Positions 37,035 through 50,704 of a stretch of 64,000 bases of DNA are shown here, piece by piece. Both the position numbers and the translations under genes were made by a program. Under the pieces are notes generated by a model that saw only the letters and a list, made by a program, of their open reading frames with translations, searched no databases and was not told where the DNA came from. The stretch is from Poa pratensis. Lineage: Eukaryota; Streptophyta; Magnoliopsida; Poales; Poaceae. Numbering within the stretch: position 1 is the stretch's first letter; the number at the start of each line of letters is the position of its first letter. The stretch lies in NCBI GenBank assembly GCA_947311845.1, contig CAMZMU010000013.1, forward strand, positions 1,901,028-1,965,027. Direction: 5' to 3'.

Positions 37035-37664
37035 TATAGAAACTTCTCTCTGCTATTCAGCATCTTCATCTCTCGTGTTGCCTCCATTCTCTCTCCAAAC
37101 TCTTCCCTTGCACGACCGCTCATGTCTGCTCGATGTGGACCTGAGCGCTGCATCGCCCCGCCCTGTCATTTCCTTCCTTGGCTCGGTTTGATCGCATCTG
37201 CGTGTTGGTCACGCCCGTCGCGACACGCAGGCACGGCAGGACCTGGGCGCGGCGATCATGTCGGTGCTGGTCTCCCTCGAGCTGGAGGCACGGGTAGAGC
37301 TGGTCGCCTCGCCGCCTGTGCCGGACGTCGCGCACGTGCTTCGGTTTGTCCACACGCTGGAGGTTGTGCCACTACCTCCCTTGGACTTCCGCGTGCTCGC
37401 GGACCTCGCGCTCGGCATGCTCACCCTGTGGCTCAACCAAAACGGCCTATCCAGGATGATACCGCCACACCTTGGGGAGCTCGACAAAAATGTGGGGACA
37501 TGATATATAGGTCCCATAGCCATGTGTGCATGTTCAAAATCCACTCTCGTTCCTACGATCTTACAGCAGTGTTGGATTTACGACCGTATCCAAGGCTTTC
37601 ATATCATGATTATAGGTAAATATTTCAGCTTTGAGACCCATTAATTGTTGATAGAGGTAGTTTG
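37035..37664 (+). other. Sequence with an 81-codon open frame, 37258-37503
   Basis: The frame at 37258 encodes MSVLVSLELEARVELVASPP and a leucine/valine-rich remainder. It is GC-rich, preceded by a CT-rich leader-like stretch, and could be a gene fragment. No domain is recognised. Confidence 0.3.
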
Positions 37665-40600
37665 TGAAACGACACACAAGTCGCCTAGAGGGGGCAGGGG
37701 ACGAATAGGTGATTAAAAACAATTATGGTTTCGGTTTGGATAAATACGGAATAAAACTAGTGTTAATTTATAGAAAGACCAAAACGTAAATAAGTTAGGC
37801 TCACCTATATCCATCAACAACTTATGTTAGGCAAGATATACACCTATGTGACAACAATATATATATAACTTCAAGTTCAGAGGATATCATAAAGATAATT
37901 GCATAAGACAAAAAGCTTGGGCATAGAAAGAAGCGAGTTACGCTAAGACGATGATTTATCCCGACGTTTACTTCTCAATGGAAGATAGTCTCTGTTAGAG
38001 AGGTGCGGAGTCATAACGATCCCCAAATAGCCCCAAGGCTCAACTTATTCTCCTCGTGCCTCCACCAAGGCGGAGTGCCATGATCCATTATGGGACCCTT
38101 GAACGTGGTCACTGAAAGTGCATGTGCCCTCATGTGTGGTTTTGGTAATTAATGACAATCTCTATGGACTAATGTTTGCATTGAGATATCTTTATAGATC
38201 TTGTCCATGAAGAAGATTGGAGTTCATGTGTTGGACTCTAGAAGATTATATGATGACCAAGGTTCTATCCAATGGGTTTATATGAAGAATGGTCATCTAG
38301 AGTTAAGCTTATTGCAAGCATGGCTTGGAAAAGAAGATTGATGAACATTCATGTTTATCTCCAAGCCATCATATATGTCAAGAAAAGAAGATGAAGTGCA
38401 AGTGGATACATGAAGACGGAGCTAAGCAAGGCTCTCCCATAACGGAGTATGGGGAGTATTTGAAGAAGTCTTCATCAAGCATGTGCTAGCAAGCACAATC
38501 AAGAAAGGTGTTACAACTTGAGGGAGTCAAGATCGTCTTCATCTAGCTCAAGTGAAATGCGCAAGGCAAAGGTATGATCTTGATAGATTTTCTATTTTAT
38601 CGGTCTCATGGTGTTAGTGGGAGACCGGGTTATATGATAGATGGCGTACTATCAAGAGTGGCTCTCAAGTGAGTAACTTGATCACATCTTTGTGGAGAGC
38701 TCAAACCTTTGCATACTTGGCATTTCATCTTTCTTGGTTGTTATTTGGCTTTTATCCATGTGAGAATTTAGAGCTTGTGTTCATCTCCATACCAAGCTCT
38801 AGTTAATCAAAAACGGATTTCATATGCATATCTTGTTGCGTATTTTATGTTGGAGGTTTTACCGGCTTATCTTTTCTAGAGAGGTCAAACTCTCTCCTTG
38901 TGGTTTCCTCCTCACATGATGGACTATGATGTGTATATGCATGATCTTGTTGGGCTTGTGATTATCTTCGAAACAAGCCAAGATCATAGAAAACGGAGTC
39001 TTGATGAAAAACGGTTTGGTTTCTTGGTGGTGGAGGATTTGCCGGTTGTTCTTTAATCGAAAGGTTTTACCTTTCATCATTTGGTTTTATCCTCCCTTGT
39101 TTAACAATGATGTTTCTCTGCATGATCTTGTAAAGCTCGTTGTGGTGATTTCAACGAGCCCAAGAACATCGAAAACGGAGTTCGTATGCGAAAGTTTTGT
39201 CCGTTTTGGTGTCGTTAATTTCTGAAGTTTCTGGTGGCCGGCCTCGGGCACCAAGGCCGACGCTCTCTGGTCGTTGGCCAGCCTTTAGGCCAGCCTTGCC
39301 GGCTCCAAGGCCGGGCCCCCACAGGAAGGCTGGATACCCCTTCAAACGGTTTTTTCCCCACCCTATAAAACGGGGTTGTCTTCTACCTTTAGAGGGAGTC
39401 TCTTGAGCACGTTTTTCTCCTCTCTCTCCTCCATTGTTGACCTTGGAAAAGCTTGCCTTCCTCTCAATCCCTCCCATGATTCTTGCATATCTTTGAGGAA
39501 AAGTGAGAGGAGATCCAGATCTACAATTCCACCAATCTATCCATCCTCTAAGTGAGGGGAACCTAGTAGATCTTGATCTTGGAGTTCCATTTGTTGAGTT
39601 CTTCTTTGTCATTCCTCTCTTCTCCCCCCATAAGCATTAGTTGCTTTTGGTGGGATTTGAGAGTGAAGGATTTGAGCACTTGTGCTCTTGTCATTGCTTG
39701 TGCATCGGTTTGTGCTCTCCACGAAGTTTCGTGGAAGTTGAAAGTTTGTGAGCTTGTTACTCTTGGGTCTTTGGACCCTAGACGTTTTTGTGGTGGTTGA
39801 GACCTTTTCTGGTCACTTGGGAGCTCCCAATCCTTTTGTGGGTTGTGCCTCAAGATTGTTGTAAAGGCTCCGGATTCGCCTTGAAGGATTCCGATAGTGG
39901 AAGGTGAACCGAGCTTTTGGGCAAGGATCATCGGAGAATAGGGTGAGCCATTTGTGGCGTTTGAGTTTGAAACTCACACCCCTCCAACGAGACGTACTCC
40001 CCTAAAAAGGAGGAACTCGGGAATACATCATCGTCTCCGTGTGCCTCGGTTATTTCTATACCCGAGCTCTTTACTTATGCACTTTACATTGTGATAGCCT
40101 TCGTGCTTGAAGTATTCTATATTGCTATCACCTTGTTACTTGTCTTGCTTAGCATAAGTTGTTGGTGCACATAGGTGAGCCTAGTTTATTTAGGTTGTTG
40201 GCTTGTTAATTTAAACACCTAGTTTTATTCCGCAATTATCAAGCCTAAACCGGAAAAATTTAAATCGCCTATTCACCCCCTCTAGGCGACATCTTTGTCC
40301 TTTCAGTCACCATACCTGTACAAGATTGGGAAAATTTACACCACTTAATTTGACGCTCCCAATAATATCCCGAAGCTCCACACCACCAAGGCCAAGCTCT
40401 AAAAGAACACCAATCATCTAGGGAACCCAAGCACCCAATAGGAACAAGCTATAGGGCACCCAAGCGTCCAAGAGTAATGAACTTCTCAATTTTTACTTCC
40501 ACGAATCACCGTGTAGAACTCAAACCGATGCAACTAATGCAATCGCAAGAACACAAGAAGTGCTTAAGTTATTTTTTCCAAAATCCCACCAAAACACACT

Positions 40601-41530
40601 ACTATAGAACGACACATCGGAAACGGGACAAAACCCTCATTGAATATGGAGAAACGGTTTGTTTCCCCGCCTCTGCTGCTGATGTGAAGCCGCACAATGA
40701 CAACGGAGATTTTGATCGTTTCCAATAAGTTTGGCAACGGGCATAATATATAACGTTGCCTAAAGTCTTTACATCAGATACGGAGAGTAGTTTTTGACCG
40801 TTTGTAATGAGGGCTAAAGGAAACAAAAAAAGCCGGTGACGCTTGCTGCGCCGTCGACGGACTTGGCCTTGTTTTGAAGATGACAACAAGTTGTAACTCT
40901 TCATATATAGAAACTCAAATACCAAAAAAGCGGGATAAACATAAGGGGAGAGTTTATACCTCTCTATAAAAGACGAACCGACAAAACCTCTGATGTAAAA
41001 AACACAAAAAGTTTATCATAAAAAATATGCTTTTTGATGAACTTGAGTTTTTACTGAAGATCATGACAAGCTATATAACCTCACATATATAAATCCAAAG
41101 AAGAACTAAGAAAGATGATGCCAATAATGCAAATGTTTGAGCTCTATACGAATGATACAATCAAGCTACTCACTCGAGAATCCTTGATAGTACGACTATA
41201 CATCCTATAACCCGATCTACCAACAACCACCTTGAGACTGGTAAAATAGAAAACATACGAAGGTCATACCTTTGCCTTGTGCATATTTCACTTGAGTTAG
41301 ATGATGAAGATCATACTCGCCTCAAGTTGCAACAACTTTCTTCATTGCGCTCGCTTGATGAAGACTCGCAAATTGCGCCCCCATACTCCACTATGGAAGA
41401 TCCTCTCTTAGGCACATTTTCACTTGTCGATTATCATCAAATGGATTGCAAGCTTCAAGCATATGCTCTCTTCGATATACTCATTTTGAACTGTCGTCAA
41501 CGTTTGTTAGGTTCTCTCAAATGCTCGAGG
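37665..41530 (-). mobile_element. SIRE/Maximus-type Copia LTR, split by a solo LTR
   Basis: The parts are 37665-38112 and 40311 to about 41530. The left edge reads TGAAACGACACACAAGTCGCCTAGAGG, the reversed end of a SIRE-type LTR (CCTCTAGGCGAC to TTTCA). The right part, reversed, matches the interior of the solo LTR inserted in it: the TTGCCTTG-GCATATTTCACTTGAG and CCTCAAGTTGCAAC blocks near 41270-41335 correspond to 38510-38570. The right terminus was not identified. Confidence 0.65.
38113..40305 (+). mobile_element. Solo LTR, SIRE/Maximus-type Copia
   Basis: The 2193-bp unit runs from TGAAAGTGCATGTGCCC to CTAGGCGACATCTTTGTCCTTTCA. The 5-bp GTCAC is duplicated at 38108-38112 and 40306-40310. 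With no internal region and both ends intact, it is a solo LTR left by recombination between two LTRs. Confidence 0.9.
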
Positions 41531-42200
41531 CCAAACACCTGAACCACAACTTTGCAGAACCTATACATTGAGTCAAGGCAAAGTGGCCTCGGCTTGGCAA
41601 ACCGTCGAACAACTTGCAGGCGTAGCAGTTCGCCGGCGAAGCCGAGCCAACGGCGACCTATTTGCAGTTGTCCCGCCTTCCCGCTGCGTCGTCATGGGCT
41701 ACTGGGCGGGGCGAGGCGGGAGTCTAACTGCGACCGGCAAACAACTTCCGGGTCGAGAGGGGACGGAGGCGGGTCGAGAGATTCTACGGGACCACCAACT
41801 GCATCCAACCGCGGGCTGGCAAACAGATCCGGGACGCCGACATGGAGGTGAGCTGCGGCCGCGGTGGGCTTAGATGGGTTGACGCGGACGGCGAGAATGA
41901 CCCGGCCAACAGCACTGCGGGGAGGAGGAGAGGTGGCTCGAGGTTGGGGACTGGGAGAGGAAGAGGGGTTGGCTCGTTGACTGTCAACCATGCCCGGAGA
42001 GGATAAGGGAGGACACAGGTCGGACGCCGACATTGTCCGTTTCGGTCTAAGCCTGGACCAAACTTAATCCAGATGTCTGCATACGTCTACCCGTTTGCGG
42101 GTGCCGTTGGGCCGGACCCTTTATCTGTGTGGACACGAAGAAACTGTCCGTATCCATTTGCGGGGTCCGTTGGGTATGCCCTAGTGCACGGAGGGAGAGC
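41531..42200. mobile_element. TIR-element fragment
   Basis: The right end, reversed, reads AGGGCATACCCAACGGACCC at about 42180 and continues with CCGCAAATGGATACGGACAG, a layout typical of Triticeae DNA elements of uncertain superfamily. The left end was not found. No coding sequence is evident. Confidence 0.4.
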
Positions 42201-42542
42201 TGTAAGAGCATCTCCTCCAACACCCTCCAAATGACCCCCCAAAGGCCCATTGGGGTTCCGGACGCCAAAAAACGCTCACAGCAGCACCCCCCAAGTGCTC
42301 ACCCCGAGCGAAATCATGTCCGGCACCCTGGAAAGGGCCCTCAAGTTTGGAGGCCCTCTCAGGGGTGCCAGACATGGGGCGTACATGCCCTCCGACAGGC
42401 CGCCCCCACCCGTCATACACACAGACCGCCGCGCCCAATTCCCCTTCCTCTACATTGCCGCTCCGGGCGCCAAAATTCCCAATCTTCGCTCCATTTCCAA
42501 AACCCATGCGCCGCCGCCGCGACCTCCTCGCCTTCCACGACC

Positions 42543-44295
42543 ATGCCGCCAAATCCCGTCGGCCTCTCGAAACCGAAGTGTCGCAAGCCGCCGGCGGTGT
42601 CCCAGTCGAAGAAGAAGGCGATGAAGCGAGAGCCGCTGGACCTTCTGGCACCGCCGAACAAGGCGACGATGACCCAGGCCGAGCTGCGCACGGCCTCTTC
42701 CCATCTTCGGCAAATCCGGCGACTGAAGGCGAAGGACAAGGCGGTGAGTGAGCCCTCGCCAAAACAAACCGCCGAGATGTTGATCGCCATGAGCCAAACG
42801 ACCTCTACCACAGCCGGCGCCTTTTGTGGGTTGCCGTCTGCCCCGGCGTTCTTCGACGACACCTATGGCTACCAGACGCAGCAGTCCCGGCTGTCCATAT
42901 CGCCTGACGAGCCGTCCATGGACGTGAACGAGGCGCCCTTATTCGCCGATTCGCTGGCGCTGCGGCAAACGGCATCCAAAAGAGGCGAGGCGACCGCTTC
43001 CCGCGGCCACCTCTTCGGGCATGAAGGCGCCAACGCGGCCGACCCACTCGGCGAGGTGCGTGCTATTTATCTTGCTGTTGTGCTCATTTATTGTGTTGCC
43101 CGGCGGATTGTTGTTGTGTGCACTTATTGCAGGCTGCCGGATGCAAATTGTTGTTGTGTACACTTATTGCCAGCGGCCGAATACAAATTGTTATTGTGTT
43201 CACTTATTGCCGGCTGCCGTTTTGTGGCGTATGATGCTGGCGCCGATGGGATGGCGCAACTGATCGCCGGTGGTACCTACGGAGGCGCCGGACAGGCTGA
43301 TCAATTTGGCCAGGGCGAAGATGTGGAGGGCGACCAAGGCGAAAAGGAAGAGGAGGACGACGTGCAGGATGGTGACACCGGCGAGATGGACAAGAAGGTT
43401 GGTTATAGAGGCCGGACTTGGAATGACAAGGAGGACGTGTTGTTGTGCGAGTCGTGGATGGTCGTGAGCATGAACGAGACGACCGGCGCAAAACAAACGA
43501 AGGGAGCGTATTGACTATGCATCCATAAGGACTAAACCAAATCGGTTGAAAGCCGGTGGGGCGTCATACAAACGCTCACAACAAGTTCCATGGTTGCCAT
43601 GAACAAATAATGAATAGAGATGAGAGTGGCAAGATGACCAAGACAAAGTAAGCCGGCCATCTTAACTTGCATCTTCATTGTAACCGGGCATGTTTACAAA
43701 CATATTTGACTTGTGTTTATTTGCACAGTTGAACGATGCCCACTACATGTACGTCGACTTGGCGATTGATCACAAGAAGCCTTACAAGTTGATACATTGT
43801 TGGGAAGCGCTTCGCGAATGCCCGAAGGGGAAGAGTCATCGGCTGAGCCTGCTCGGCAAGGATGGGGCCGAGGGAGATGAAAGAAAGATGCCGGCCTCCA
43901 GCACGGATCGTCCATCAGGAGTCAACGCGTGCAAGGCGGCCGCCAGGGCGGGCAAGAAGACGACGGCCATGCACCATCCAAGAGTCGGTCGTCCTCTACG
44001 TCAACGAGGTGTTCGCGGCGACGGCGCAGAAGTTGAAGATACACGCGGCCCACGAAAAAAATGGGACACCTTCTTCGAGATGCAAAAGACCAAGCTCAAG
44101 GCTTCGGAGAAGAAAGAGGGGCGTTTGATCATGACCACCAACACGAGCGACATGAGCCCCAACCAGAAGGCCTACTTTGTGGCCGAACGGAGGCGCATCC
44201 AGGCTGAGCAGGCGGCACGGGCAGCGGCGGCCGAAGAGGAAGAGGAAGAGGAAGCGGAAGAGGAAGTTGAAGTGGAAGAGGATGCCGACGCGTGA
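42543..44295 (+). pseudogene. Harbinger-associated MYB/SANT-like protein gene (NAM-associated C-terminal domain), decayed
   Basis: An ATG at 42543 opens MPPNPVGLSKPKCRKPPAVS. A later part has WNDKEDVLLCESWMVVSMNE (43419-43478), the SANT-like trihelix start of these proteins. After a broken stretch, 43727-43827 gives LNDAHYMYVDLAIDHKKPYK and LIHCWEALRECPK. The C-terminus (44130-44295) has MTTNTSDMSPNQKAYFVAER and a Glu-rich tail ending at TGA 44295. This matches the second protein of plant PIF/Harbinger elements, which helps transposase binding. The stop at 43514 and frame changes between 43500 and 44100 make it non-functional as read. An intron may lie at 43054-43226. Confidence 0.75.
43107..43226 (+). 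repeat. 40-bp tandem repeat, three copies
   Basis: Copies start at 43107, 43147 and 43187, each beginning ATTGTTGTTGTGT or ATTGTTATTGTGT and containing CACTTATTGC. It lies in the putative intron of the MYB-like gene. Confidence 0.85.
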
Positions 44296-44544
44296 TTGCC
44301 ATGCATCATTGCGCCGGAGATGCCCTTATGATGGCCGGCATTGGAGACTTGTTCTCCGGCGCGACCGAAACTATTTTGATGGCCTGCATAGGAGACTTGT
44401 TCTCTGGCGCGGCCGAAACTATGTCATGGCCGGAATTTCATACTTGTTATCCGGCGCGGCCAAAACTATGTCTCATGGCCAGAATTTTATGCTTTTATTA
44501 ATACATGCATGACATTTACGTATGATTACAACTTGATACCCTAA

Positions 44545-44940
44545 CCACTACTCGTCGTCATCCGATTCGGCTTTGGGTGGCGGTGTTCCAGGCCCGACGT
44601 CCGCCGGCGCCGCGTCTGGAGTTCCCGGCTGCCACTCCGTTGCTGGTGCCTGGGGCACGGCGGTGCTGCAGGTGCACCAGCCACACCGGACGACCACGAG
44701 GACCACGGTTCCCACGGCGAGAAAGCCGGGCGTGCCGGTGATGGAGTTGGGGGCTCGTCGTCCTCCGTCACGACGCCCTCCTCGTCCTGGTCCGGCTCGG
44801 CTACAACGCCATCCTAATCGGCCTCCTGGTCGGCCACCACGGCCTCCTTCTCCTGCTCCGGATCGGCCACCACGGCCTCCTTCTCCTGCTCCGGATCGGC
44901 CACCACAGCCTCCTTCTCAGGCAGCGACGTCGCGAGTGAG
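44545..44940 (-). pseudogene. Acidic C-terminal tail of a minus-strand Harbinger ORF
   Basis: The minus strand encodes three tandem EKEAVVADPEQ units (33-bp period, copies at 44832, 44865 and 44898). One stop at 44817 intervenes, then GVVAEPDQDEEGVVTEDDE and a Pro-rich end. Position and convergent orientation suggest the tail of the lost transposase gene; this is inference, since no catalytic block remains. Confidence 0.4.
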
Positions 44941-45606
44941 CTGTGGGCGGTGGTGCGCTGACAGAATGTGAGCGTCGTGCGGCCGACGAGGAAGGTTATA
45001 TTGATGCGAAGCGTGCGAATGCCACCACGAAGCGACGCGGCGGCGGTTGCTCGTAGACACCAACCGCCGTGTTCCCACGCGACGCGAAGTTGGAAGGGCG
45101 GCGGTTCGGCGCCCACTAGGTGTTCGATATAATGCTCAAAGTTTCGGGTCGTTTGGGGGCGGGCCTTTGAGGTGCGCCGCTGTGGGTTGTACCCTCATTC
45201 GGCCGGACACATGTCCGGCACCCCAATTGAGGGCGCCGGACACGAATTTGGAGACCCATTGTAGGTATGGGACACGAATTTGGAGACCCCGGTTGGAGAT
45301 GCGCTAAATTGGACTTGTCCAGGAAAGAAGTTGTAAATTGCCGCGGTGCGCTCACCTCACTGCCAAGTGCCACAACCAGCCAAACCGCGTCGAAAGTAAA
45401 CTCTGCTGGTCCGTCGTCGGCCAGCTACGACGTGAAGGACGTTTGCCCGGTCCAATCCACCACGCCAGTACGCCACGCTCACTTTCGTCTTTCCCCTCTC
45501 CTTCTCTCCTCTCCCTCGCCGAGTCCTTGTGCTGCCGCAGCTGCAGCCACGAAGCTTCCAGAACCCACTCACCGCACCCGAATACGCTACGCAACCTCCG
45601 CCCCCC

Positions 45607-45615
45607 TTTAAATAT
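45607..45615 (+). promoter_or_regulatory. TATA-like box of the E2 gene
   Basis: TTTAAATAT lies about 82 bp upstream of the start codon, inside a CT-rich leader region. Confidence 0.45.
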
Positions 45616-45696
45616 CCTCCCCACTCCGCCAACCCCCTTCCATCGAGACTCAGATTCGCCGACCTCTTCTCGGTTTGCATCGTCAATCGAGCTGTC

Positions 45697-47763
<2,067 letters not shown>

Positions 47764-48153
47764 CATTCTTCAAGATGAGGAATTTGATGCACTTTTCAGA
47801 GATTCCTACTGTACTGCCTTTGATTCTCATGTGATATTCAACGTTTAAGACACAGCAAGAACCAAACTGGATCTAAGCTTATTGTAAATGAAGTGGTGGA
47901 TGATCTACTTCAAGTCTTCAGTGAGCATTGAAAATATTGTTGCCTTTCTGTTCGTGACTACCAAAATGCGAGGACGAGAACAGTTGTCTCCACCTTGTTG
48001 GGTTAATCGGGTCGTCAATTGTGCTTAGTCTGTTTTCTTGTCATTTTTTAACAAATCTATTCCCCTGTTAGCACCTGGATTGGATATTTGTATGGTTGAT
48101 GGCACGAGTAACAGCAATCAATGTGGACCAGGGAAAACTCCTACTGGTTACAG

Positions 48154-48787
48154 TAGGGATGAAAGGAGCGGATATGGACGGAACTGAGTGGTGCCACATT
48201 TATTTTCATATTTGTTTGCGGAAGCGGAAACGAATACAGAAACCCCGGAAACAAATACGGAAACAAAAATTATTGGAAACAGATATGTACCGAATACGGT
48301 GTGGACACGGAACAGAAAGCGGATGTTTGCCGGAACAAAGCAACCCCTTAAATAATGCACGAAAACTCAATCAAACCAACAAAATTATCAATTTTCTAAG
48401 ATGAAATAAAATATAACGAGTTATCATGATTATATAATATAGTGTGCAACTGTGCATATGCTATCAACTTTGGCAACATTAAGAAACATCTACTATCGTC
48501 CTTAACACTAGTGCGACACTGAAATGTCGAAGTGGTAACGACTCGAGAGGGACATGATATGCGAGTATATATGGCCTAAACACGGCCCTACTGGATGTGG
48601 AAAGCACCGCATAGCAAAAACGGAAAGTTCTGTATTACCGGAAACGGAAAGTTCCGTTTCCGTGGTCATTCCGCCGGAATCTGCAGTTCCGTTTCCATTT
48701 CCGCATAAATGTTTCCGTTTCCGTTTTACAAAATTCCGTTTCCGTTTCCGTATTTCCATTCCGTTTCCGTTTTCCCGCGGAAAAGTA
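48154..48787. mobile_element. hAT element, non-autonomous, with 8-bp target duplication
   Basis: It starts TAGGGATGAAAGGAGCGG. GGTTACAG stands on both sides (48146-48153 and 48788-48795). Both ends are crowded with short CGGAAA / TTTCCG units (left near 48220-48330, right near 48620-48780, inverted relative to each other), as in hAT subterminal transposase-binding regions. There is no transposase ORF. Confidence 0.75.
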
Positions 48788-48988
48788 GGTTACAGTATGG
48801 GATCTAGACTGATTTTGAATTCGCCAAAAAAAAAAGGTGTGGGAGGCGACGTCGGTTGTGAGAGCATCTGGCCGAGCCAACCACGCGCGAGCCCGGTTGT
48901 GGCGCAGGTGCTGGAGGAGTCTGCTGCGAGTGGGTGGAAGAATTGGCCGCCTCATCATCTTCTTCTGCGCCAACCATGTGTGAGCTGG

Positions 48989-50283
48989 TGCAGGCGACTA
49001 ATCACCCCTCGGGGACAGCAGGTCTACACCAAGGTTCATGAACTCTTGGATCCGGTGTTGGGAGGCTGGGATTTGCAGCTGGTTGATGACATTTTCTGTG
49101 CTCAAGACGCCTAGATCATCAAGGCCCTGCCTGTGTATGCGGATTTTGAAGATCTTTGGGCTTGGCACCCTGCTCCAAATGGTCAATTCTCTGTCAAGAC
49201 TGCCTATAAGCTTTTCCGAACTGATGTTGAGCATCCTAGCACCTCTGCCGATCAGCAGGCGAATGGGTGTTTCTCCTGGAACATGATTTGGAAGGCCAAT
49301 CTTACTCCTCAAGCCAAACAATTCCTATGGCGGATTGCCCACAACAGCTTGCCTCACCGCTGGAGCATTAAGAGGAGAGGTATGGACGCCGATCCCCTGT
49401 GCCCTATGTGCCATCGACTGAATGAGGACGGTGGTCATCTTTTCCTCCGTTGCAAGCTGGTAAAAGCTCTGTGGAAAGCCCTGAAGTTAGACCAGCTTCG
49501 TCTGATTCTGCTCGCTTGTGCTGATGCGAAAGATGGTGTTGGAAAAATCCTACAGCAGGATGAGCAAACAAAACTGAAGTGTGTGGCCTTGCTCTCGGTT
49601 TGGTGGCCGGTGAGAAACAAATGCAACGCTGGGGAGGCCAAGGCTTCGCATGACGCTGTCCTGCACCAAGTAATGGCCTTCAGTTCTGAGCTCGAACGCT
49701 TTGGAAGTAAAGGGAAGGGGCACACTGTCCACTTTTCTGCTTGCAAGTGGCAGAAACCTGCGGAGGAGATACTAAAGATCAATGTAGATGGGAGTTTCGA
49801 TGCTGCCGCGAACACCGGTGGTTGGGGCATGGTGGTTCGAGATGCTCATGGTACTGCTCTTGGAGCTGCTGCTGGGTGTATGCACCATGCTCAGAATGTG
49901 CTACACGCTGAGGCTGAGGCTTGTTTGCAAGCTGTCATGTTTGCCCAAAGATGGGGGATGCTAAATATCCATGTTGAATCTGATTCACAACAGTTGATCA
50001 ATGCGATCTTGGGGAGTAGTCAAGACCTAGCACTGAATGGTACTTTGTTTAGAGAGATTAAGTTCCAAACTAGTTTTAATTTCGCTTATTTCCGCATTTC
50101 TTATTGCCCAAGGGCTTGTAATAAGGTGGCGGACGCTTTGGCGACGCATGGTGCGAAGCTAGGATGCAGACCCCCAGATGTCTCGCCGGGTTTTGCTCCT
50201 GACTCTGTGTGTGATTTGGTAGCCAGCGATTTTGCTGAGCTGACCCGTTAATGGTAGTGTTATTTCCAGGTTTCAAAAGAAAA
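48989..50283 (+). mobile_element. 5'-truncated L1-type LINE with 16-bp target duplication
   Basis: The insert is flanked by AACCATGTGTGAGCTG at 48973-48988 and at 50284-50299. It ends in an A-rich tail (CAAAAGAAAAAA). It encodes the C-terminal part of the LINE polyprotein and lost everything upstream of the zinc-knuckle region during insertion. One in-frame TAG stands at 49112. Confidence 0.92.
49115..50251 (+). CDS. LINE polyprotein C-terminus: zf-RVT and RNase H domains (fragment)
   Basis: The open frame continues the LINE frame after the TAG at 49112. First comes the RVT zinc-binding domain (FSVKTAYKLF, then WKANLTPQAKQFLWR, CPMCHRLNEDGGHLFLRC). Then a plant RNase H type 1 domain (ILKINVDGSFDAAANTGGWG with the first Asp; LHAEAEACLQAV with Glu; IHVESDSQQL with Asp; NKVADALATH with the last Asp). 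It ends with TAA at 50251. All four RNase H acidic residues are visible, but the reverse transcriptase is missing and no promoter is evident, so this is a mobile-element remnant, not a host gene. Confidence 0.85.
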   Translation: MIKALPVYADFEDLWAWHPAPNGQFSVKTAYKLFRTDVEHPSTSADQQANGCFSWNMIWKANLTPQAKQFLWRIAHNSLPHRWSIKRRGMDADPLCPMCHRLNEDGGHLFLRCKLVKALWKALKLDQLRLILLACADAKDGVGKILQQDEQTKLKCVALLSVWWPVRNKCNAGEAKASHDAVLHQVMAFSSELERFGSKGKGHTVHFSACKWQKPAEEILKINVDGSFDAAANTGGWGMVVRDAHGTALGAAAGCMHHAQNVLHAEAEACLQAVMFAQRWGMLNIHVESDSQQLINAILGSSQDLALNGTLFREIKFQTSFNFAYFRISYCPRACNKVADALATHGAKLGCRPPDVSPGFAPDSVCDLVASDFAELTR

Positions 50284-50333
50284 AACCATGTGTGAGCTGA
50301 GGCAGCGGTGGTCCAACACGTCGACGCTGGCAG

Positions 50334-50594
50334 TAGGGGTGAAAATGGTACAGATTATTTCCGATCGGGCCGACGGTTGGATAGTTATCGGGTACAATGA
50401 CGGATATGTATAGTAATTCACGGACATCCGATAATAACTCTGTTCGCAACCCGATTGTATTCGTTCTGTATTCGTAACCGGCAGATTTCGTATTCGTATC
50501 CACGCACTATTTGCTTCGACTCCGAATCTGAAAAATACGGTCACGGACATAGTTTCACTATCATTTGTCCGTATCCACTCTATTTTCACCCCTA
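50334..50594. mobile_element. hAT-type MITE
   Basis: The termini TAGGGGTGAAAATGG and, reversed, TAGGGGTGAAAATAGAG give a clean inverted repeat. The 8-bp flanks GCTGGCAG and GCCAGCAT match at only 5 of 8 positions. The interior is rich in short CGGA/TCCG units. Confidence 0.75.
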
Positions 50595-50704
50595 GCCAGC
50601 ATCAGGTAGTAGGACAGCGGGAGCGTGAAACGTCCTACACGCCAAAACTTCCCCCCTCCCTCTTTACTAAATATGAAGGCTAGGTGGACCTTTCTCAATT
50701 ATTT

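Larger units (their letters stand above)
42206..45304. mobile_element. Harbinger element with TAA target duplication
   Basis: The left terminus GAGCATCTCCTCCAAC and the reversed right terminus GCGCATCTCCAACC are the grass PIF/Harbinger type. TAA is present on both sides (42203-42205 and 45305-45307). The 3.1-kb unit keeps a decayed MYB-like gene on + and an acidic C-terminal tail on -, but no DDE transposase. It ends 392 bp upstream of the E2 gene start codon. Confidence 0.85.
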
